A stretch of DNA of 64,000 nt from Blastobasis lacticolella (lineage: Eukaryota; Arthropoda; Insecta; Lepidoptera; Blastobasidae): contig LR990052.1 of the NCBI GenBank assembly GCA_905147135.1, forward strand, positions 12,400,200-12,464,199. Direction: 5' to 3'. Shown here in pieces: positions 62,201-64,000 of the stretch (position 1 is the first letter of the stretch; each line of letters starts with the position of its first letter). The position numbers and the translations under genes are program-made. The notes below the pieces were generated by a model. The model did no database searches, was not told the origin of the DNA, and worked only from the letters and a program-made list of their open reading frames with translations.

Positions 62201-63735
62201 TATCCTATAGTGCAGAATTGACACGCCTGTGAAGTTGACGAAAGCCACCTTTTTAACTACTCTTCCAACTACTTAGTACGAGTATTATTACCAATGTGAA
62301 CAGCGCACGCATGCCAAATTAACAGTATAAAGAAACCTTACTATAGGCTAGGGTTGTCCTAAAATAACTGACGAAATTGTTCAAGTGTATTTATTGATCT
62401 AGTGGAGTAATTATGGTCTCTTCACAAAATGAGAGGTTGGCTGGAAGATATCTCTTTGTGCACAGTATTGTGACTATGTTTCTATGTTTTTTTTTTTTTT
62501 TTTTTTTATGTTATACGGCAGACAAACAGGCAAGCGGGCCACCTGATGGAAAGTGGTCACCGCCGCCTATGGACATCAGCAACACCAGGGGAGTCACTGA
62601 TGCGTTGCCCGCCTCTGAAGAGACCTCTAATATACCTCTTGAACGATCCCATGTCATAGTCCAAAGGAAACAAAAAGGTGTTTTTTATGCAATAAAGAGT
62701 ATAATATAATTACCACTTCACTTCTTTTATTTTACTGTATTTCACGTATTTCTTTAATTAAAACCATAATTCTCTTTTCGTATGCCATTTTTTCTTCCAC
62801 ATTGTCTGTTCTATAGATGACAGAGCGTCATTGGTCACATTATGAGTATACCTGTCGTGTATCACCGAACGTCGAGCCGATAAGTTAGCTTTAAAACAGC
62901 GATTTTGTAGCCTATGCTTCTATCACCCCATTTAGAGGGATTTTATAATAGAAATTGGATCATAGAAAACTTACTTACCATTCAAGCTCATATTGAGCAC
63001 TTCAAGGAAGTTTCCTTGAGCTGCTGTGGAATTAATTGCAGTGGGTATTTCTAAATTAGATCTTTCGTGGTATTGCAACACAATTTTCTGATAGTCTGTA
63101 AAAAGTCTTCTCAACTGTAGAAGAATACTTGACCAATCTTCATACCTCTCGTTCTGAACAGCGACTCTAAAAAATATAAAATTATAAGACATGCTTATAC
63201 ATTTTCTATAAATAAAGGTTTTTGATGTATAAATATTACCTATAAAAATCTTCATAAAATCTTCCTCTGTAATCTTTTTGTAAACACTCTCTCATGTGTT
63301 GAGGGAATTCTTCCAAAGTCTTGGCTTTATAGAACGTTCTTGAAAACAATACAATCGTCACTTCATGGTTGCTTCCATTTTTCTGAAAAATAATAAATAC
63401 TGTTAATATGATGTAATATTATTGAATACTTTTATTGAGTGTCCTTATACATATTGTGAGTTGTGTACCTTCCATTTAGCAAAGAGATCAGCAAGAAATC
63501 CATTAACTGCCTTTTCAAAGTACAAATCACCATGGATGTCAAAGTCCCACATTTCTGATGACATTTGTATGAACAAATAGACCATTGATGTTGATGATCT
63601 GAAAACAATCTTCGTATCTTCTGTGATAACTCCACAAGCTACTCTGTCGCCCTGTGACCACATCTCATATACTTGACATCTGATAGCACCACCGCAATAT
63701 TCAATTTTTTTATTCAAATATACACACGTACCAAC
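7901..63735 (-). CDS. Iml1: Iml1/DEPDC5, GATOR1 subunit (22 exons, 5' end outside window)
   Basis: DEPDC5/Iml1 is the large scaffold of GATOR1, the complex with NPRL2 and NPRL3 that stimulates GTP hydrolysis by RagA/B at the lysosome and so represses TORC1 when amino acids are scarce. Exons, 5' to 3': 63469-63735, 63240-63382, 62979-63166, 61697-62174, 61350-61498, 60220-60435, 59119-59313, 58442-58600, 55282-55499, 52730-52923, 51497-51671, 50973-51173, 49394-49471, 44745-44827, 41312-41510, 40495-40600, 39665-39916, 38931-39091, 37984-38152, 25514-25745, 11857-11956, 7901-8110. Every junction has AG/GT and compatible phase, giving 1390 residues and one stop. Blocks match human DEPDC5 in order: the N-terminal axis domain, the central [16 protein letters not shown] and [13 protein letters not shown] segment, the DEP domain and the C-terminal domain. 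Roughly the first hundred residues should lie upstream of the window. The exons at 49394 and 44745 are least certain. The nested caspase and most transposons sit in its introns. Confidence 0.93.
8663..8966. repeat. 304-bp foldback element
   Basis: Two arms of about 130 bases are near-perfect inverted copies, beginning GGACCAGTTTTTCAAATACG and ending with its complement. The short centre keeps weaker pairing. It would fold into one long hairpin and has no coding capacity. It lies within the 8181-11315 element. Confidence 0.8.
9726..10145 (+). mobile_element. 420-bp TIR element flanked by AT, copy 1
   Basis: The ends are GAGCAGTTTTCCAATAGGTA and the complementary TACCTACTGGAAAACTCTTC, with AT on each side. 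A second copy in the opposite orientation lies at 16740-17151. It is non-coding. The GGTGGTGGTGGTGG run near 9910 is peculiar to this copy. Confidence 0.85.
11457..11713. mobile_element. MITE with long inverted arms
   Basis: The left arm includes GCAATTACGA, then TATATCTT, CACTCGTGTTATCTGCTGTT and ATTTGTAGA. The right arm is the reverse complement with scattered mismatches. The length is about 257 bases and it is non-coding. It lies in the last Iml1 intron, between the 3.1-kb element and the next exon. Confidence 0.65.
11857..11956 (-). CDS. Iml1: Iml1 exon 21
   Basis: It encodes 33 residues, [10 protein letters not shown] to DYDNSRR, between the C-terminal beta-rich block and the last exon. 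The acceptor TTTCAG gives phase 2 and the donor CGG/GTACGT gives phase 0. These exactly bridge the exons at 25514 and 7901, which otherwise do not join in frame. Confidence 0.88.
12035..13491. mobile_element. 1.46-kb foldback transposon with TAA target duplication
   Basis: The ends are TAGTGG and CCACTA. TAA flanks both sides (12032-12034 and 13492-13494) and is single in intact SINE copies. Arms of about 500 bases (12060-12560 and 12780-13470) are inverted copies. The loop holds a pyrimidine-rich tract and a poly(G) run. No transposase is present. A 3-bp TAA duplication would fit the PIF/Harbinger group, but that is inference only. Confidence 0.8.
12840..13033. repeat. 194-bp insertion in the right arm with 12-bp target duplication
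   Basis: The segment interrupts the right arm of the foldback and is bordered by two copies of CTCAACTTTTTA (12828-12839 and 13034-13045). The matching left arm has one copy. The insert contains inverted repeats starting TTTTTGTACACTAGTTCCAC. A 12-bp duplication resembles target-primed retroposition more than DNA transposition. Confidence 0.6.
14180..14264. repeat. (GT)n microsatellite at the LINE 3' end
   Basis: An almost pure GT run with some GC interruptions. On the minus strand it is a (CA)n tract that begins seven bases beyond the LINE stop codon, and it may be that element's 3' tail. Confidence 0.9.
14264..17460 (-). pseudogene. Nearly complete Jockey/CR1-like LINE, interrupted by a MITE
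   Basis: An 820-codon open stretch (16733-14271) carries the endonuclease domain from MTECWL onward ([16 protein letters not shown]) and a full reverse transcriptase ([40 protein letters not shown]). The missing N-terminal endonuclease part ([10 protein letters not shown]) lies beyond the 412-bp element at 16740-17151, at 17160-17270. The reverse-transcriptase half is intact, unusual among the LINEs here. It lies in the large Iml1 intron and is head to head with the LINE at 17469. Confidence 0.85.
16740..17151 (-). mobile_element. 412-bp TIR element flanked by AT, copy 2
   Basis: Same family as 9726-10145 in inverted orientation, with ends GAGGAGTTTTCCAGTAGGTA and its partner. It interrupts the LINE endonuclease codons. 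Removing the element plus one flanking AT restores the family motif D-I-I-T-L-T-E in frame, which identifies AT as the duplicated target. Confidence 0.85.
17469..18650 (+). pseudogene. Broken Jockey-like LINE ORF2 fragment
   Basis: Three frame segments (17469-18011, 18131-18376, 18407-18640) follow the order linker, RT fingers ([27 protein letters not shown]), then palm ([24 protein letters not shown]). Frameshifts and a stop separate them, and the YADD block is missing at the 3' break. The element is inactive. Confidence 0.75.
18690..19185. other. No gene seen
   Basis: AT-rich sequence between two LINE relics. I recognise no domain, RNA or repeat end. Confidence 0.4.
19190..20280 (-). pseudogene. 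LINE with restriction-like endonuclease, fragments
   Basis: On the minus strand, 20241-20029 encodes a reverse-transcriptase block ([22 protein letters not shown]). Further on, 19720-19328 encodes KRPEVMTL followed by DATCSDTL and GVETL, the restriction-enzyme-like nuclease pattern at the C-terminus of R2/R4-like LINEs. The two parts are not in one frame and the middle is decayed. The exact clade is uncertain. Confidence 0.6.
20820..22683 (-). pseudogene. env: Endogenous errantivirus env relic, two nonsense codons
   Basis: This is a class I-like fusion glycoprotein frame of insect Metaviridae (gypsy/TED type, related to baculovirus F). It begins at 22683 with a hydrophobic signal segment near residues 28-45. 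A furin-type site RQKR at residues 139-142 is followed by a glycine-rich fusion-peptide-like segment. One in-frame TAG at 22177-22179 interrupts it, and a TAA at 21016-21018 falls just before the predicted transmembrane segment and basic tail. Between them are 350 codons with a cysteine-rich region (near 21320-21480). Frame is otherwise maintained, so decay is recent. No gag or pol is visible beside it, and I could not delimit an LTR with confidence (20340-20820 is a candidate). It lies in an Iml1 intron. Confidence 0.75.
22820..22955 (+). repeat. SINE family B tail fragment
   Basis: Contains TATCAGTTATCTA, ACAAGCTTTGCTTA and GGGGCTAGATGGCGCTGTGT, shared with the copies at 38573 and 11989. 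The tRNA-like head is missing. Confidence 0.7.
22960..23640. other. No gene seen
   Basis: Intronic sequence between a SINE tail and another SINE. Open frames are short and have no recognisable domain. Confidence 0.4.
23671..23938 (-). repeat. SINE family A copy, head missing
   Basis: The minus-strand body matches the copy at 533 from the end motif back to GGTACATTAGTTGAATGCTA. The tRNA-like part is absent, which is typical of 5' truncation. Confidence 0.8.
23950..24115 (+). repeat. LINE 3' tail fragment
   Basis: The end motif GGCTGTTGTGATGATTATG resembles the simple-repeat tail of lepidopteran LINEs. No coding block is recognisable. Confidence 0.4.
24125..24486. mobile_element. Possible MITE
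   Basis: The ends CAGTGCTGCCA and TGGCGGCACTA are imperfect inverted repeats, reinforced by GGGCGCT and AGCGCC slightly inside. No clear target duplication. Confidence 0.35.
24560..24707 (+). mobile_element. Helitron-like 3' terminus
   Basis: The segment CGCGACGGATCAGCTAG ends in CTAG followed by T, preceded by a short GC-rich hairpin. This is the form of the 3' end of non-autonomous lepidopteran Helitrons. The 5' end is not identified. Confidence 0.4.
24890..25510. other. Intron 20, exon-proximal part, nothing recognised
   Basis: AT-rich intronic sequence without a named repeat or a coding block. Confidence 0.4.
25514..25745 (-). CDS. Iml1: Iml1 exon 20
   Basis: It encodes about 77 residues including [18 protein letters not shown] and [15 protein letters not shown], both conserved in the DEPDC5 C-terminal domain. 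The acceptor TTCCGCAG has phase 1 and the donor AG/GTGCGT has phase 2. It is flanked by introns of 12.2 and 13.6 kb. Confidence 0.93.
25892..26089. mobile_element. MITE, about 198 bp
   Basis: The ends share ATTGCACT and, further in, TAGGCGACGC as inverted copies. Non-coding, with TAA/TTA-like flanks. Confidence 0.6.
26160..26375. repeat. Rearranged LINE 3' end (inverted tail joined to C-terminal coding part)
   Basis: 26165-26226 is the 3' tail in minus orientation (AAGTGGTCACCGCC). 26240-26345 encodes the C-terminus ([20 protein letters not shown]) in plus orientation. The fragment at 62487-62672 shows the normal order. Inversion during reverse transcription (twin priming) would give this pattern. 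Confidence 0.6.
27100..30320 (+). pseudogene. Jockey/CR1-like LINE with broken frames
   Basis: Open blocks at 27122-28189 (endonuclease: [24 protein letters not shown]), 28372-29139 (RT fingers and palm: [22 protein letters not shown]), 29230-29560 (LFADDMKIY) and 29620-30050 (C-terminus) follow the standard order, separated by frameshifts. The endonuclease GDFN motif reads GYFN, so a catalytic aspartate is lost. The 3' end is an AATA-rich tail near 30290-30318. The element is nearly full length but inactive, in the same Iml1 intron as the nested caspase. Confidence 0.85.
30417..30612. mobile_element. MITE, 196 bp
   Basis: The terminal inverted repeats run about 31 bases, with GGACAAAAAATCTACCCT on the left and ATTTTTTAGTCC on the right, plus matching TTTGTTGCC and GGCAACAAA inside. 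Non-coding. Confidence 0.7.
30822..30860 (+). repeat. SINE family A fragment
   Basis: Matches the near-3' block CAAGGCGGACCCGGGGCCCT of the family; the rest is absent. Confidence 0.55.
31080..31085 (-). terminator. Poly(A) signal of the nested caspase
   Basis: AATAAA on the minus strand, 23 bases beyond the caspase stop codon. It implies a very short 3'UTR, unlike the copy at 2753. Confidence 0.5.
31108..32028 (-). CDS. Effector caspase paralog nested in an Iml1 intron
   Basis: A 306-residue caspase-1-like protease with catalytic His147 (MSHGE), Cys190 in QACQG at 188-192, S1-pocket arginines at 90 and 236 (SWR), and a subunit junction TETD at 203-206. The prodomain holds two tandem 21-residue units (14-34 and 35-55). 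One contains DEVD (24-27) and the other DEFD (45-48), each before Ala at the position of DESD/Ala in the copy at 2753. The start is the ATG after CAGTCAAG, shared with that copy; an upstream in-frame ATG at 32076 adds 16 residues without family support. There is no intron and the frame is fully open, suggesting selection or youth. Divergence from the other copy is marked in the prodomain and near the C-terminus. It could be a retrogene or a tandem duplicate, and function is inferred from motifs alone. Confidence 0.88.
   Translation of the reverse strand: MSQESQNNSSREIEQRTNYNDGEDEVDAIASHNPEQRTNYNDSDDEFDAIASHNPLSSRPERYYNMNHRHRGRAIIFNHKHFDFGYLNTRDGTNVDGENLTNVLEGLGFDVTILNNLKLHEVTQEIQRTAAMDHSDHDCLLIAVMSHGELGGMIHAKNGYYRSEMLWLSFTDDKCPTLAGKPKLFFIQACQGDKVDQGISLGTETDSSSPSSTFSTIHHPDFLIALSTVPGYVSWRSTIDGSWFIQALCKVLRASGTEHDILNLLTFVCQTVAQNFESLNQNDLTKHERKQASYIITTFTRLLRFE
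31864..31989 (-). repeat. 63-bp tandem duplication in the caspase prodomain
   Basis: Two 63-base units differ at only three positions. All three change amino acids (Gly/Ser, Glu/Asp, Val/Phe), and two fall in or beside the predicted cleavage site. The duplication is young. Confidence 0.9.
32405..32815 (-). pseudogene. RTE-type LINE ORF2 C-terminus
   Basis: A 128-codon open frame contains [36 protein letters not shown] and GRPPTR, the hallmark C-terminal block of insect RTE-like elements. The tail with CCCACTGCTGGGCATAGG lies at 32410-32460. The element is 5' truncated. Confidence 0.85.
33075..35210 (-). pseudogene. Jockey-like LINE ORF2, broken
   Basis: 35189-34854 and 34849-34004 encode the linker and RT fingers/palm ([44 protein letters not shown]). 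33990-33640 continues in other frames through the palm and thumb. 33160-33120 ends [12 protein letters not shown] before a stop and a GAAGAAGAAGAAG-type tail. The YDTIN block and tail match the family at 5222-6830. Several frameshifts. Confidence 0.8.
35220..35395. other. Short AT-rich spacer
   Basis: Separates two LINE relics; nothing recognised. Confidence 0.3.
35395..35849 (-). pseudogene. LINE 3' end, interrupted by a hAT element
   Basis: The minus strand encodes [17 protein letters not shown] and ends with the tail GGGGCATCACCCACGCGTTG also seen at 41105-41290, 55125-55215 and 61560-61650. The upstream continuation (ACATCTATTCAAAGCC) resumes after 36779. Confidence 0.7.
35850..36771. 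mobile_element. 922-bp hAT-like element with 8-bp target duplication
   Basis: The ends are CAGTGGCGT and ACGCCACTG. The 8-bp flanks AGCTAAAC (35842-35849) and ATCTAAAC (36772-36779) differ at one base. The internal frames are short and I do not recognise a transposase. A palindrome GAGCGCGAACT/AGTTCGCGCTC lies at 36662-36689. Confidence 0.75.
37262..37965 (+). repeat. SINE family A copy with two insertions, abutting Iml1 exon 19
   Basis: The tRNA-like head with GGGTTCGAACCCC runs to 37336, breaks at the MITE (37339-37589), resumes at 37592-37716, breaks again, and ends with CTGATCTGCCAAATCCTGGA to about 37965. Its end is within about 20 bases of the exon donor at 37983. Confidence 0.75.
37339..37589. 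mobile_element. 251-bp MITE with TA target duplication, copy 2
   Basis: Same ends and length as 7140-7390. It lies inside a SINE whose uninterrupted copies read CATGTACCAAT at this point; here TA stands on both sides of the MITE. This gives a direct empty-site comparison. Confidence 0.92.
37984..38152 (-). CDS. Iml1: Iml1 exon 19
   Basis: Encodes [10 protein letters not shown] through [19 protein letters not shown], the C-terminal-domain block of DEPDC5 with DPL and the proline-rich PLSEEP stretch. The acceptor GGTCCAG has phase 0 and the donor GAAG/GTAAAG has phase 1. Confidence 0.92.
38232..38496. mobile_element. 265-bp TIR element with internal third copy
   Basis: The ends are CAGGGTGTTACATAATATAT and its complement with TA flanks. 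Arms of about 86 bases pair, and a third partial copy of the right arm (38330-38395) lies between them. Confidence 0.75.
38573..38823 (+). repeat. SINE family B, full length
   Basis: The tRNA-like head has an A-box-like TGGTTCAATGGTCAACATGCC region and B box GGGTTCGATTCCCGG. The body ends with GGGGCTAGATGGCGCTGTGT and a (TTTA)n tail. Confidence 0.8.
38931..39091 (-). CDS. Iml1: Iml1 exon 18
   Basis: Encodes [20 protein letters not shown], then [20 protein letters not shown], the start of the DEPDC5 C-terminal domain. The acceptor CCAACAG has phase 1 and the donor CTG/GTGAGC phase 0. Confidence 0.93.
39665..39916 (-). CDS. Iml1: Iml1 exon 17
   Basis: Encodes [20 protein letters not shown], a Gly/Pro-rich insert ([11 protein letters not shown]), then [19 protein letters not shown]. 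It links the DEP domain to the C-terminal domain. The acceptor TTCCGCAG has phase 1 and the donor ACA/GTGAGT phase 1. Confidence 0.9.
40495..40600 (-). CDS. Iml1: Iml1 exon 16, second half of DEP domain
   Basis: Encodes [20 protein letters not shown] and [10 protein letters not shown], matching the C-terminal helices and wing of the DEP domain. The acceptor TTCACAG has phase 0 and the donor AAAG/GTAATT phase 1. Confidence 0.92.
40975..41290 (+). repeat. Two LINE 3' tails in tandem
   Basis: 40975-41100 matches the tail in 62487-62672 in the opposite orientation. 41105-41290 matches the tail at 35395 and 61560. Both are common lepidopteran LINE 3' ends without coding blocks. Confidence 0.65.
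41312..41510 (-). CDS. Iml1: Iml1 exon 15, first half of DEP domain
   Basis: Encodes [20 protein letters not shown], then [17 protein letters not shown], the conserved DEP helix. The acceptor follows a C-rich tract (CCCCCAG, phase 2) and the donor is GAG/GTACGC, phase 0. Confidence 0.93.
41545..41612 (-). repeat. SINE family A head only
   Basis: The minus strand reads the tRNA-like head GAGCGTCGGTGGCCTAGTGG, then CCGACTCGTAAGGGAGAGGT. The body is absent. Confidence 0.6.
42311..42615 (-). repeat. SINE family A copy
   Basis: Minus-strand body and a diverged head. The CACACATTCAGGCG and GGTTTCATCACGGTG blocks are clear. Confidence 0.7.
42640..42745 (-). repeat. SINE family A head
   Basis: The minus strand reads GCATCGGTGGCCCAATGG, then GTTCGATCCTCC, the tRNA-like part, adjacent to the previous copy. 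Confidence 0.6.
42750..44220. other. Intronic stretch, nothing recognised
   Basis: AT-rich. No exon-like block for the missing middle of Iml1, no known repeat end and no RNA gene were seen. Confidence 0.4.
44228..44516. mobile_element. 289-bp MITE with TAA target duplication
   Basis: The ends are AGGCCCTCCCAAACAGGCGC and the imperfect complement GCCCCTGTGCGAGAGAGCCT. TAA flanks both sides (44225-44227 and 44517-44519). The interior is rich in CGCATGCG palindromes. Confidence 0.7.
44745..44827 (-). CDS. Iml1: Iml1 exon 14 (tentative)
   Basis: Encodes [20 protein letters not shown] and on to LRIDA, a low-complexity Ser/Arg segment. The acceptor GCGTCAG has phase 0 and the donor AT/GTCAGT phase 2. 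The phases fit both neighbours, but the segment has no conserved match. Confidence 0.55.
44903..45458. mobile_element. MITE split by a second MITE
   Basis: The outer arms GGGTTATCGCGATACG and the complement of CGGTATCGTGATAACCC, plus AGATGGCGC and GCGCCATCT, lie on either side of 44952-45371. Without the inner element the outer one is about 136 bases. Confidence 0.6.
44952..45371. mobile_element. 420-bp element, hAT-like ends
   Basis: The ends are CAGTGGTGCAACTAT and ATAGTTGCACCACTG. The 8-bp flanks do not match well, so the hAT assignment rests on the CAGTG ends only. Confidence 0.55.
45460..46195. other. Intronic stretch, nothing recognised
   Basis: No coding block or named repeat. Confidence 0.35.
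46199..46320. mobile_element. Short MITE, about 122 bp
   Basis: Inverted ends containing ACAAACTTATCTGACCCGGT and ACCGGGTCAGTTTAAGTTTG. Non-coding. Confidence 0.6.
46478..46824 (+). repeat. SINE family A copy with a hairpin insertion
   Basis: Body blocks match other copies. Between GATGAAACC and AGGCGACTG lies a segment whose core is a near-perfect hairpin (46540-46631) with stem CTCTGATTTCAA and loop TTA, bounded by TAGGC and GCCTA. Confidence 0.7.
46860..48700. other. Intronic stretch, nothing recognised
   Basis: Contains two similar blocks CTCTTCTCTTAAAAGGAG and GTAAAAGGAGTTTATTC (46970-47075), otherwise no structure I can name. Confidence 0.4.
48706..48866. mobile_element. 161-bp MITE, hairpin along its length
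   Basis: The ends ACAAACAGCTTTTACTATAG and CATAGTAAAAGATGTTTGT pair, and pairing continues inward to near the middle. Confidence 0.65.
48870..49390. other. Unassigned intronic sequence with a 128-codon open frame
   Basis: The plus-strand frame 48999-49385 uses a non-ATG start and has no domain I recognise. It may be a decayed transposon part. Confidence 0.3.
49394..49471 (-). CDS. Iml1: Iml1 exon 13 (tentative)
   Basis: 26 codons ([20 protein letters not shown] and on) between acceptor GATACAG and donor CAG/GTACCC. Both phases are 0, so it can be included or skipped without changing frame. The RRRHSTS motif looks like a basophilic kinase site. No conserved match. Confidence 0.4.
49690..50960. 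other. Intronic stretch, nothing recognised
   Basis: AT-rich intron between the tentative exon 13 and exon 12. Confidence 0.4.
50973..51173 (-). CDS. Iml1: Iml1 exon 12
   Basis: Encodes [22 protein letters not shown] and [13 protein letters not shown], conserved in the DEPDC5 middle domain. The acceptor ATTCCAG and donor AGG/GTAAGT are both phase 0. Confidence 0.93.
51497..51671 (-). CDS. Iml1: Iml1 exon 11
   Basis: Encodes [28 protein letters not shown] and DTDFALVE, a highly conserved DEPDC5 block. The acceptor TTCCAG has phase 2 and the donor GAG/GTAACT phase 0. Confidence 0.94.
51775..51990 (+). repeat. LINE 3' tail
   Basis: Contains GTGGGTGTCGTAAGAGGCGA, CGTGGGAGAGGCC and GCAGTGGACTTTTATGGGCT ending in a GATGATGA-like tail, a common lepidopteran LINE end. 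Confidence 0.7.
52385..52700 (-). repeat. LINE 3' tail interrupted by a small MITE
   Basis: The minus-strand tail (CATCATTATCAGCC, then CCACTGCCGGAGGACATAGG on plus) is interrupted at 52507-52643 by an element with ends GGGCCTTACCATG and CATGGTAAGCCC, then resumes. Confidence 0.6.
52507..52643. mobile_element. MITE, about 137 bp, in a LINE tail
   Basis: Short terminal inverted repeats GGGCCTTACCATG and CATGGTAAGCCC. Non-coding. Confidence 0.55.
52730..52923 (-). CDS. Iml1: Iml1 exon 10
   Basis: Encodes [13 protein letters not shown], a proline-rich linker, then [14 protein letters not shown] and STITVTR, matching DEPDC5. The acceptor TTCCCAG has phase 0 and the donor AG/GTATAG phase 2. Confidence 0.93.
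53290..53447 (+). pseudogene. LINE ORF2 C-terminus, interrupted
   Basis: Encodes [20 protein letters not shown] and RVNRLFL, the C-terminal block of a LINE. It continues after 54658 (GTCTTGAACAATAAATATGC) on the far side of the 1.2-kb element. Confidence 0.65.
53451..54655. mobile_element. 1.2-kb TIR element with subterminal repeats
   Basis: The ends are GGGCGGTATTCACAGTCGA and the complement of TCGACTGTGAATACGGCCC, with TAG on both sides. Several TTCACAGTCGA and TCTTAAGATCG-like repeats fill both subterminal zones. No transposase is recognisable. The end type resembles PIF/Harbinger-like elements, which is inference. Confidence 0.7.
54795..54925 (-). repeat. LINE 3' tail
   Basis: Reverse orientation of the tail at 51775 (CCTCTCCCACGAAAAGGGAG, then the Cys-rich GC tract). 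Confidence 0.65.
55125..55215 (+). repeat. LINE 3' tail fragment
   Basis: Matches 41105-41200 (GAGGTTTTCCCTGGA and GTTTTAACGGGGTCGGCAAC). Confidence 0.6.
55282..55499 (-). CDS. Iml1: Iml1 exon 9
   Basis: Encodes [28 protein letters not shown] and [12 protein letters not shown], the most conserved central block of DEPDC5. The acceptor CGCCAG has phase 1 and the donor CAG/GTATGG phase 0. Confidence 0.95.
55530..58440. other. 2.9-kb intron, nothing recognised
   Basis: No coding block, RNA or repeat end that I can name. Open frames are short and AT-driven. Confidence 0.4.
58442..58600 (-). CDS. Iml1: Iml1 exon 8
   Basis: Ends with [20 protein letters not shown], a signature of DEPDC5, after a Ser/Ala-rich linker. 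The acceptor TTCACAG has phase 1 and the donor ACAG/GTTAGT phase 1. Confidence 0.93.
58610..59040. other. Intronic stretch, nothing recognised
   Basis: Contains an ATTTT-rich run near 58880-58905; nothing else notable. Confidence 0.35.
59119..59313 (-). CDS. Iml1: Iml1 exon 7 with His-Ala tandem repeat
   Basis: Encodes [20 protein letters not shown], an acidic/Asn linker, then eight or so three-residue His-Ala-X units (X is Ile, Thr, Ser or Asn) from a 9-bp coding minisatellite at 59141-59211. The acceptor CCCCCAG has phase 1 and the donor ATG/GTAGGT phase 1. The repeat sits in a region that is variable across the family. Confidence 0.85.
59931..60118 (+). repeat. SINE family A, 5' truncated
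   Basis: Begins at the ATTCAGGCGACTG block and runs to GACGCCAAGATTAC. Confidence 0.75.
60220..60435 (-). CDS. Iml1: Iml1 exon 6
   Basis: A Gly/Ala/Arg-rich stretch is followed by [20 protein letters not shown] and [10 protein letters not shown], a conserved DEPDC5 block. The acceptor CCCCAG has phase 1 and the donor AAGG/GTGAGT phase 1. It is strikingly GC-rich compared with its introns. Confidence 0.93.
60475..60535 (+). repeat. LINE tail fragment
   Basis: Matches 51775-51825 (GTGGGTGTCGCACAAGGCGA). Confidence 0.45.
60540..61345. other. Intronic stretch, nothing recognised
   Basis: No coding block. A TCAATTTCAATTT repeat lies near 60625. Confidence 0.35.
61350..61498 (-). CDS. Iml1: Iml1 exon 5
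   Basis: Encodes [20 protein letters not shown] and [17 protein letters not shown], a Ser/Arg-rich linker after the N-terminal domain, with RRSP and RKMSD kinase-like motifs. The acceptor TTTTTAG has phase 2 and the donor GGAA/GTATGT phase 1. Confidence 0.85.
61560..61650 (+). repeat. LINE 3' tail fragment
   Basis: Matches 41200-41275 (GGTATTGCAAACGTCCATAG and the adjoining block). Confidence 0.65.
61697..62174 (-). CDS. Iml1: Iml1 exon 4
   Basis: The longest exon. Encodes [58 protein letters not shown] and [14 protein letters not shown], all hallmark DEPDC5 motifs of the N-terminal domain. The acceptor TTCCAG has phase 1 and the donor ACGTG/GTATGT phase 2. Confidence 0.96.
62487..62672 (-). 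repeat. LINE 3' end with poly(A) tail
   Basis: A T-run on the plus strand (62489-62507) is the poly(A) tail of a minus-strand insertion. It is followed by AAGTGGTCACCGCCGCCTAT and the reverse complement of the coding C-terminus seen at 26240-26345. It shows the undisturbed order. Confidence 0.75.
62979..63166 (-). CDS. Iml1: Iml1 exon 3
   Basis: Encodes [30 protein letters not shown] and [15 protein letters not shown], conserved in DEPDC5. The acceptor TTTTTAG has phase 2 and the donor AATG/GTAAGT phase 1. Confidence 0.94.
63240..63382 (-). CDS. Iml1: Iml1 exon 2
   Basis: Encodes [28 protein letters not shown] and [10 protein letters not shown]. The acceptor TTTTTCAG has phase 0 and the donor AG/GTAATA phase 2. 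The acidic/aromatic RFYEDFY block is diagnostic. Confidence 0.95.
63469..63735 (-). CDS. Iml1: Iml1 first exon in window
   Basis: Encodes [42 protein letters not shown] and [19 protein letters not shown]. The acceptor ATTTCAG has phase 0 and the donor AAG/GTACAC phase 0. By comparison with human DEPDC5, roughly the first hundred residues must lie beyond 64000. Confidence 0.95.
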
Positions 63736-63867
63736 CTGAAATTAGTAATGGAGTCTTAATAACAATTTTTACCAACTAGAAACCTATTTGGTTAGTGATT
63801 CTCACACAAACATAGCATGTTAAATGGAGCAAAATTATTTTCAAAAGGGATCATTTAGTCCAAAAAG

Positions 63868-64000
63868 CGATGGATTGACATTTACGAGTCGAATGCAAGA
63901 GGCAACGGCTTACGACAAGGGGATGTCGAATACTGGGCGAAGTGGAGAAGATTGAGTAGGAAAGCGGACCCTGGCAGAGGCCGGAATAAGCGTTAGGACG
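63868..64000 (+). repeat. LINE 3' fragment
   Basis: Same family as 900-1100 (GATGGATTGACAT, GAAGTGGAGA, GGAAAGCGGACC). Runs into the window edge. Confidence 0.5.

Overview
This is nuclear DNA from an insect, most likely a moth or butterfly. A caspase reading frame resembles lepidopteran effector caspase-1 (Sf-caspase-1 type) almost end to end. There is an env relic of the insect errantivirus kind, tRNA-derived SINEs and RTE/Jockey-type LINE tails of the sort common in moths, and AT-rich introns densely colonised by nested transposons.

Three host genes are supported. (1) 2753-3643 (+) is an intronless 296-residue effector caspase with a 3'UTR running to a poly(A) signal near 4971. (2) 7901-63735 (-) is the ortholog of Iml1/DEPDC5, a GATOR1 subunit that restrains TORC1. 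I assembled 22 exons (1390 residues) by matching splice sites, intron phases and conserved protein blocks; the 5' end lies beyond the window. (3) 31108-32028 (-) is a second intronless effector caspase, nested on the same strand in the 12.2-kb intron between Iml1 exons at 37984-38152 and 25514-25745. Its prodomain carries a recent 63-bp tandem duplication that doubles the predicted activation site (DEVD and DEFD). Caspase-1 and Iml1 converge tail to tail across about 2.9 kb.

Layout: 0.5-1.1 kb SINE and LINE debris; 2.6-5.0 kb caspase-1; 5.2-7.8 kb decayed LINE with a SINE inside, then a 251-bp MITE; 7.9-12.0 kb last two Iml1 exons, around a 3.1-kb TIR element holding two smaller elements; 12.0-13.7 kb a foldback transposon inside a SINE; 14.2-18.7 kb two head-to-head LINEs; 19.2-20.3 kb a LINE with restriction-like endonuclease; 20.9-22.7 kb broken errantivirus env; 25.5 kb an Iml1 exon; 27-30.3 kb LINE; 31.1-32.0 kb nested caspase; 32.4-36.8 kb LINE fragments and a hAT element; 38-64 kb most Iml1 exons with many small MITEs, SINE copies and LINE tails in the introns.

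The two caspases are execution-phase cell-death proteases and Iml1 is a nutrient-sensing regulator; nothing in the sequence shows they act together. The link is positional, and the nested caspase most simply arose as a local or retroposed copy of caspase-1. Several nested insertions reveal their own target-site duplications because the interrupted SINE or LINE can be read on both sides.
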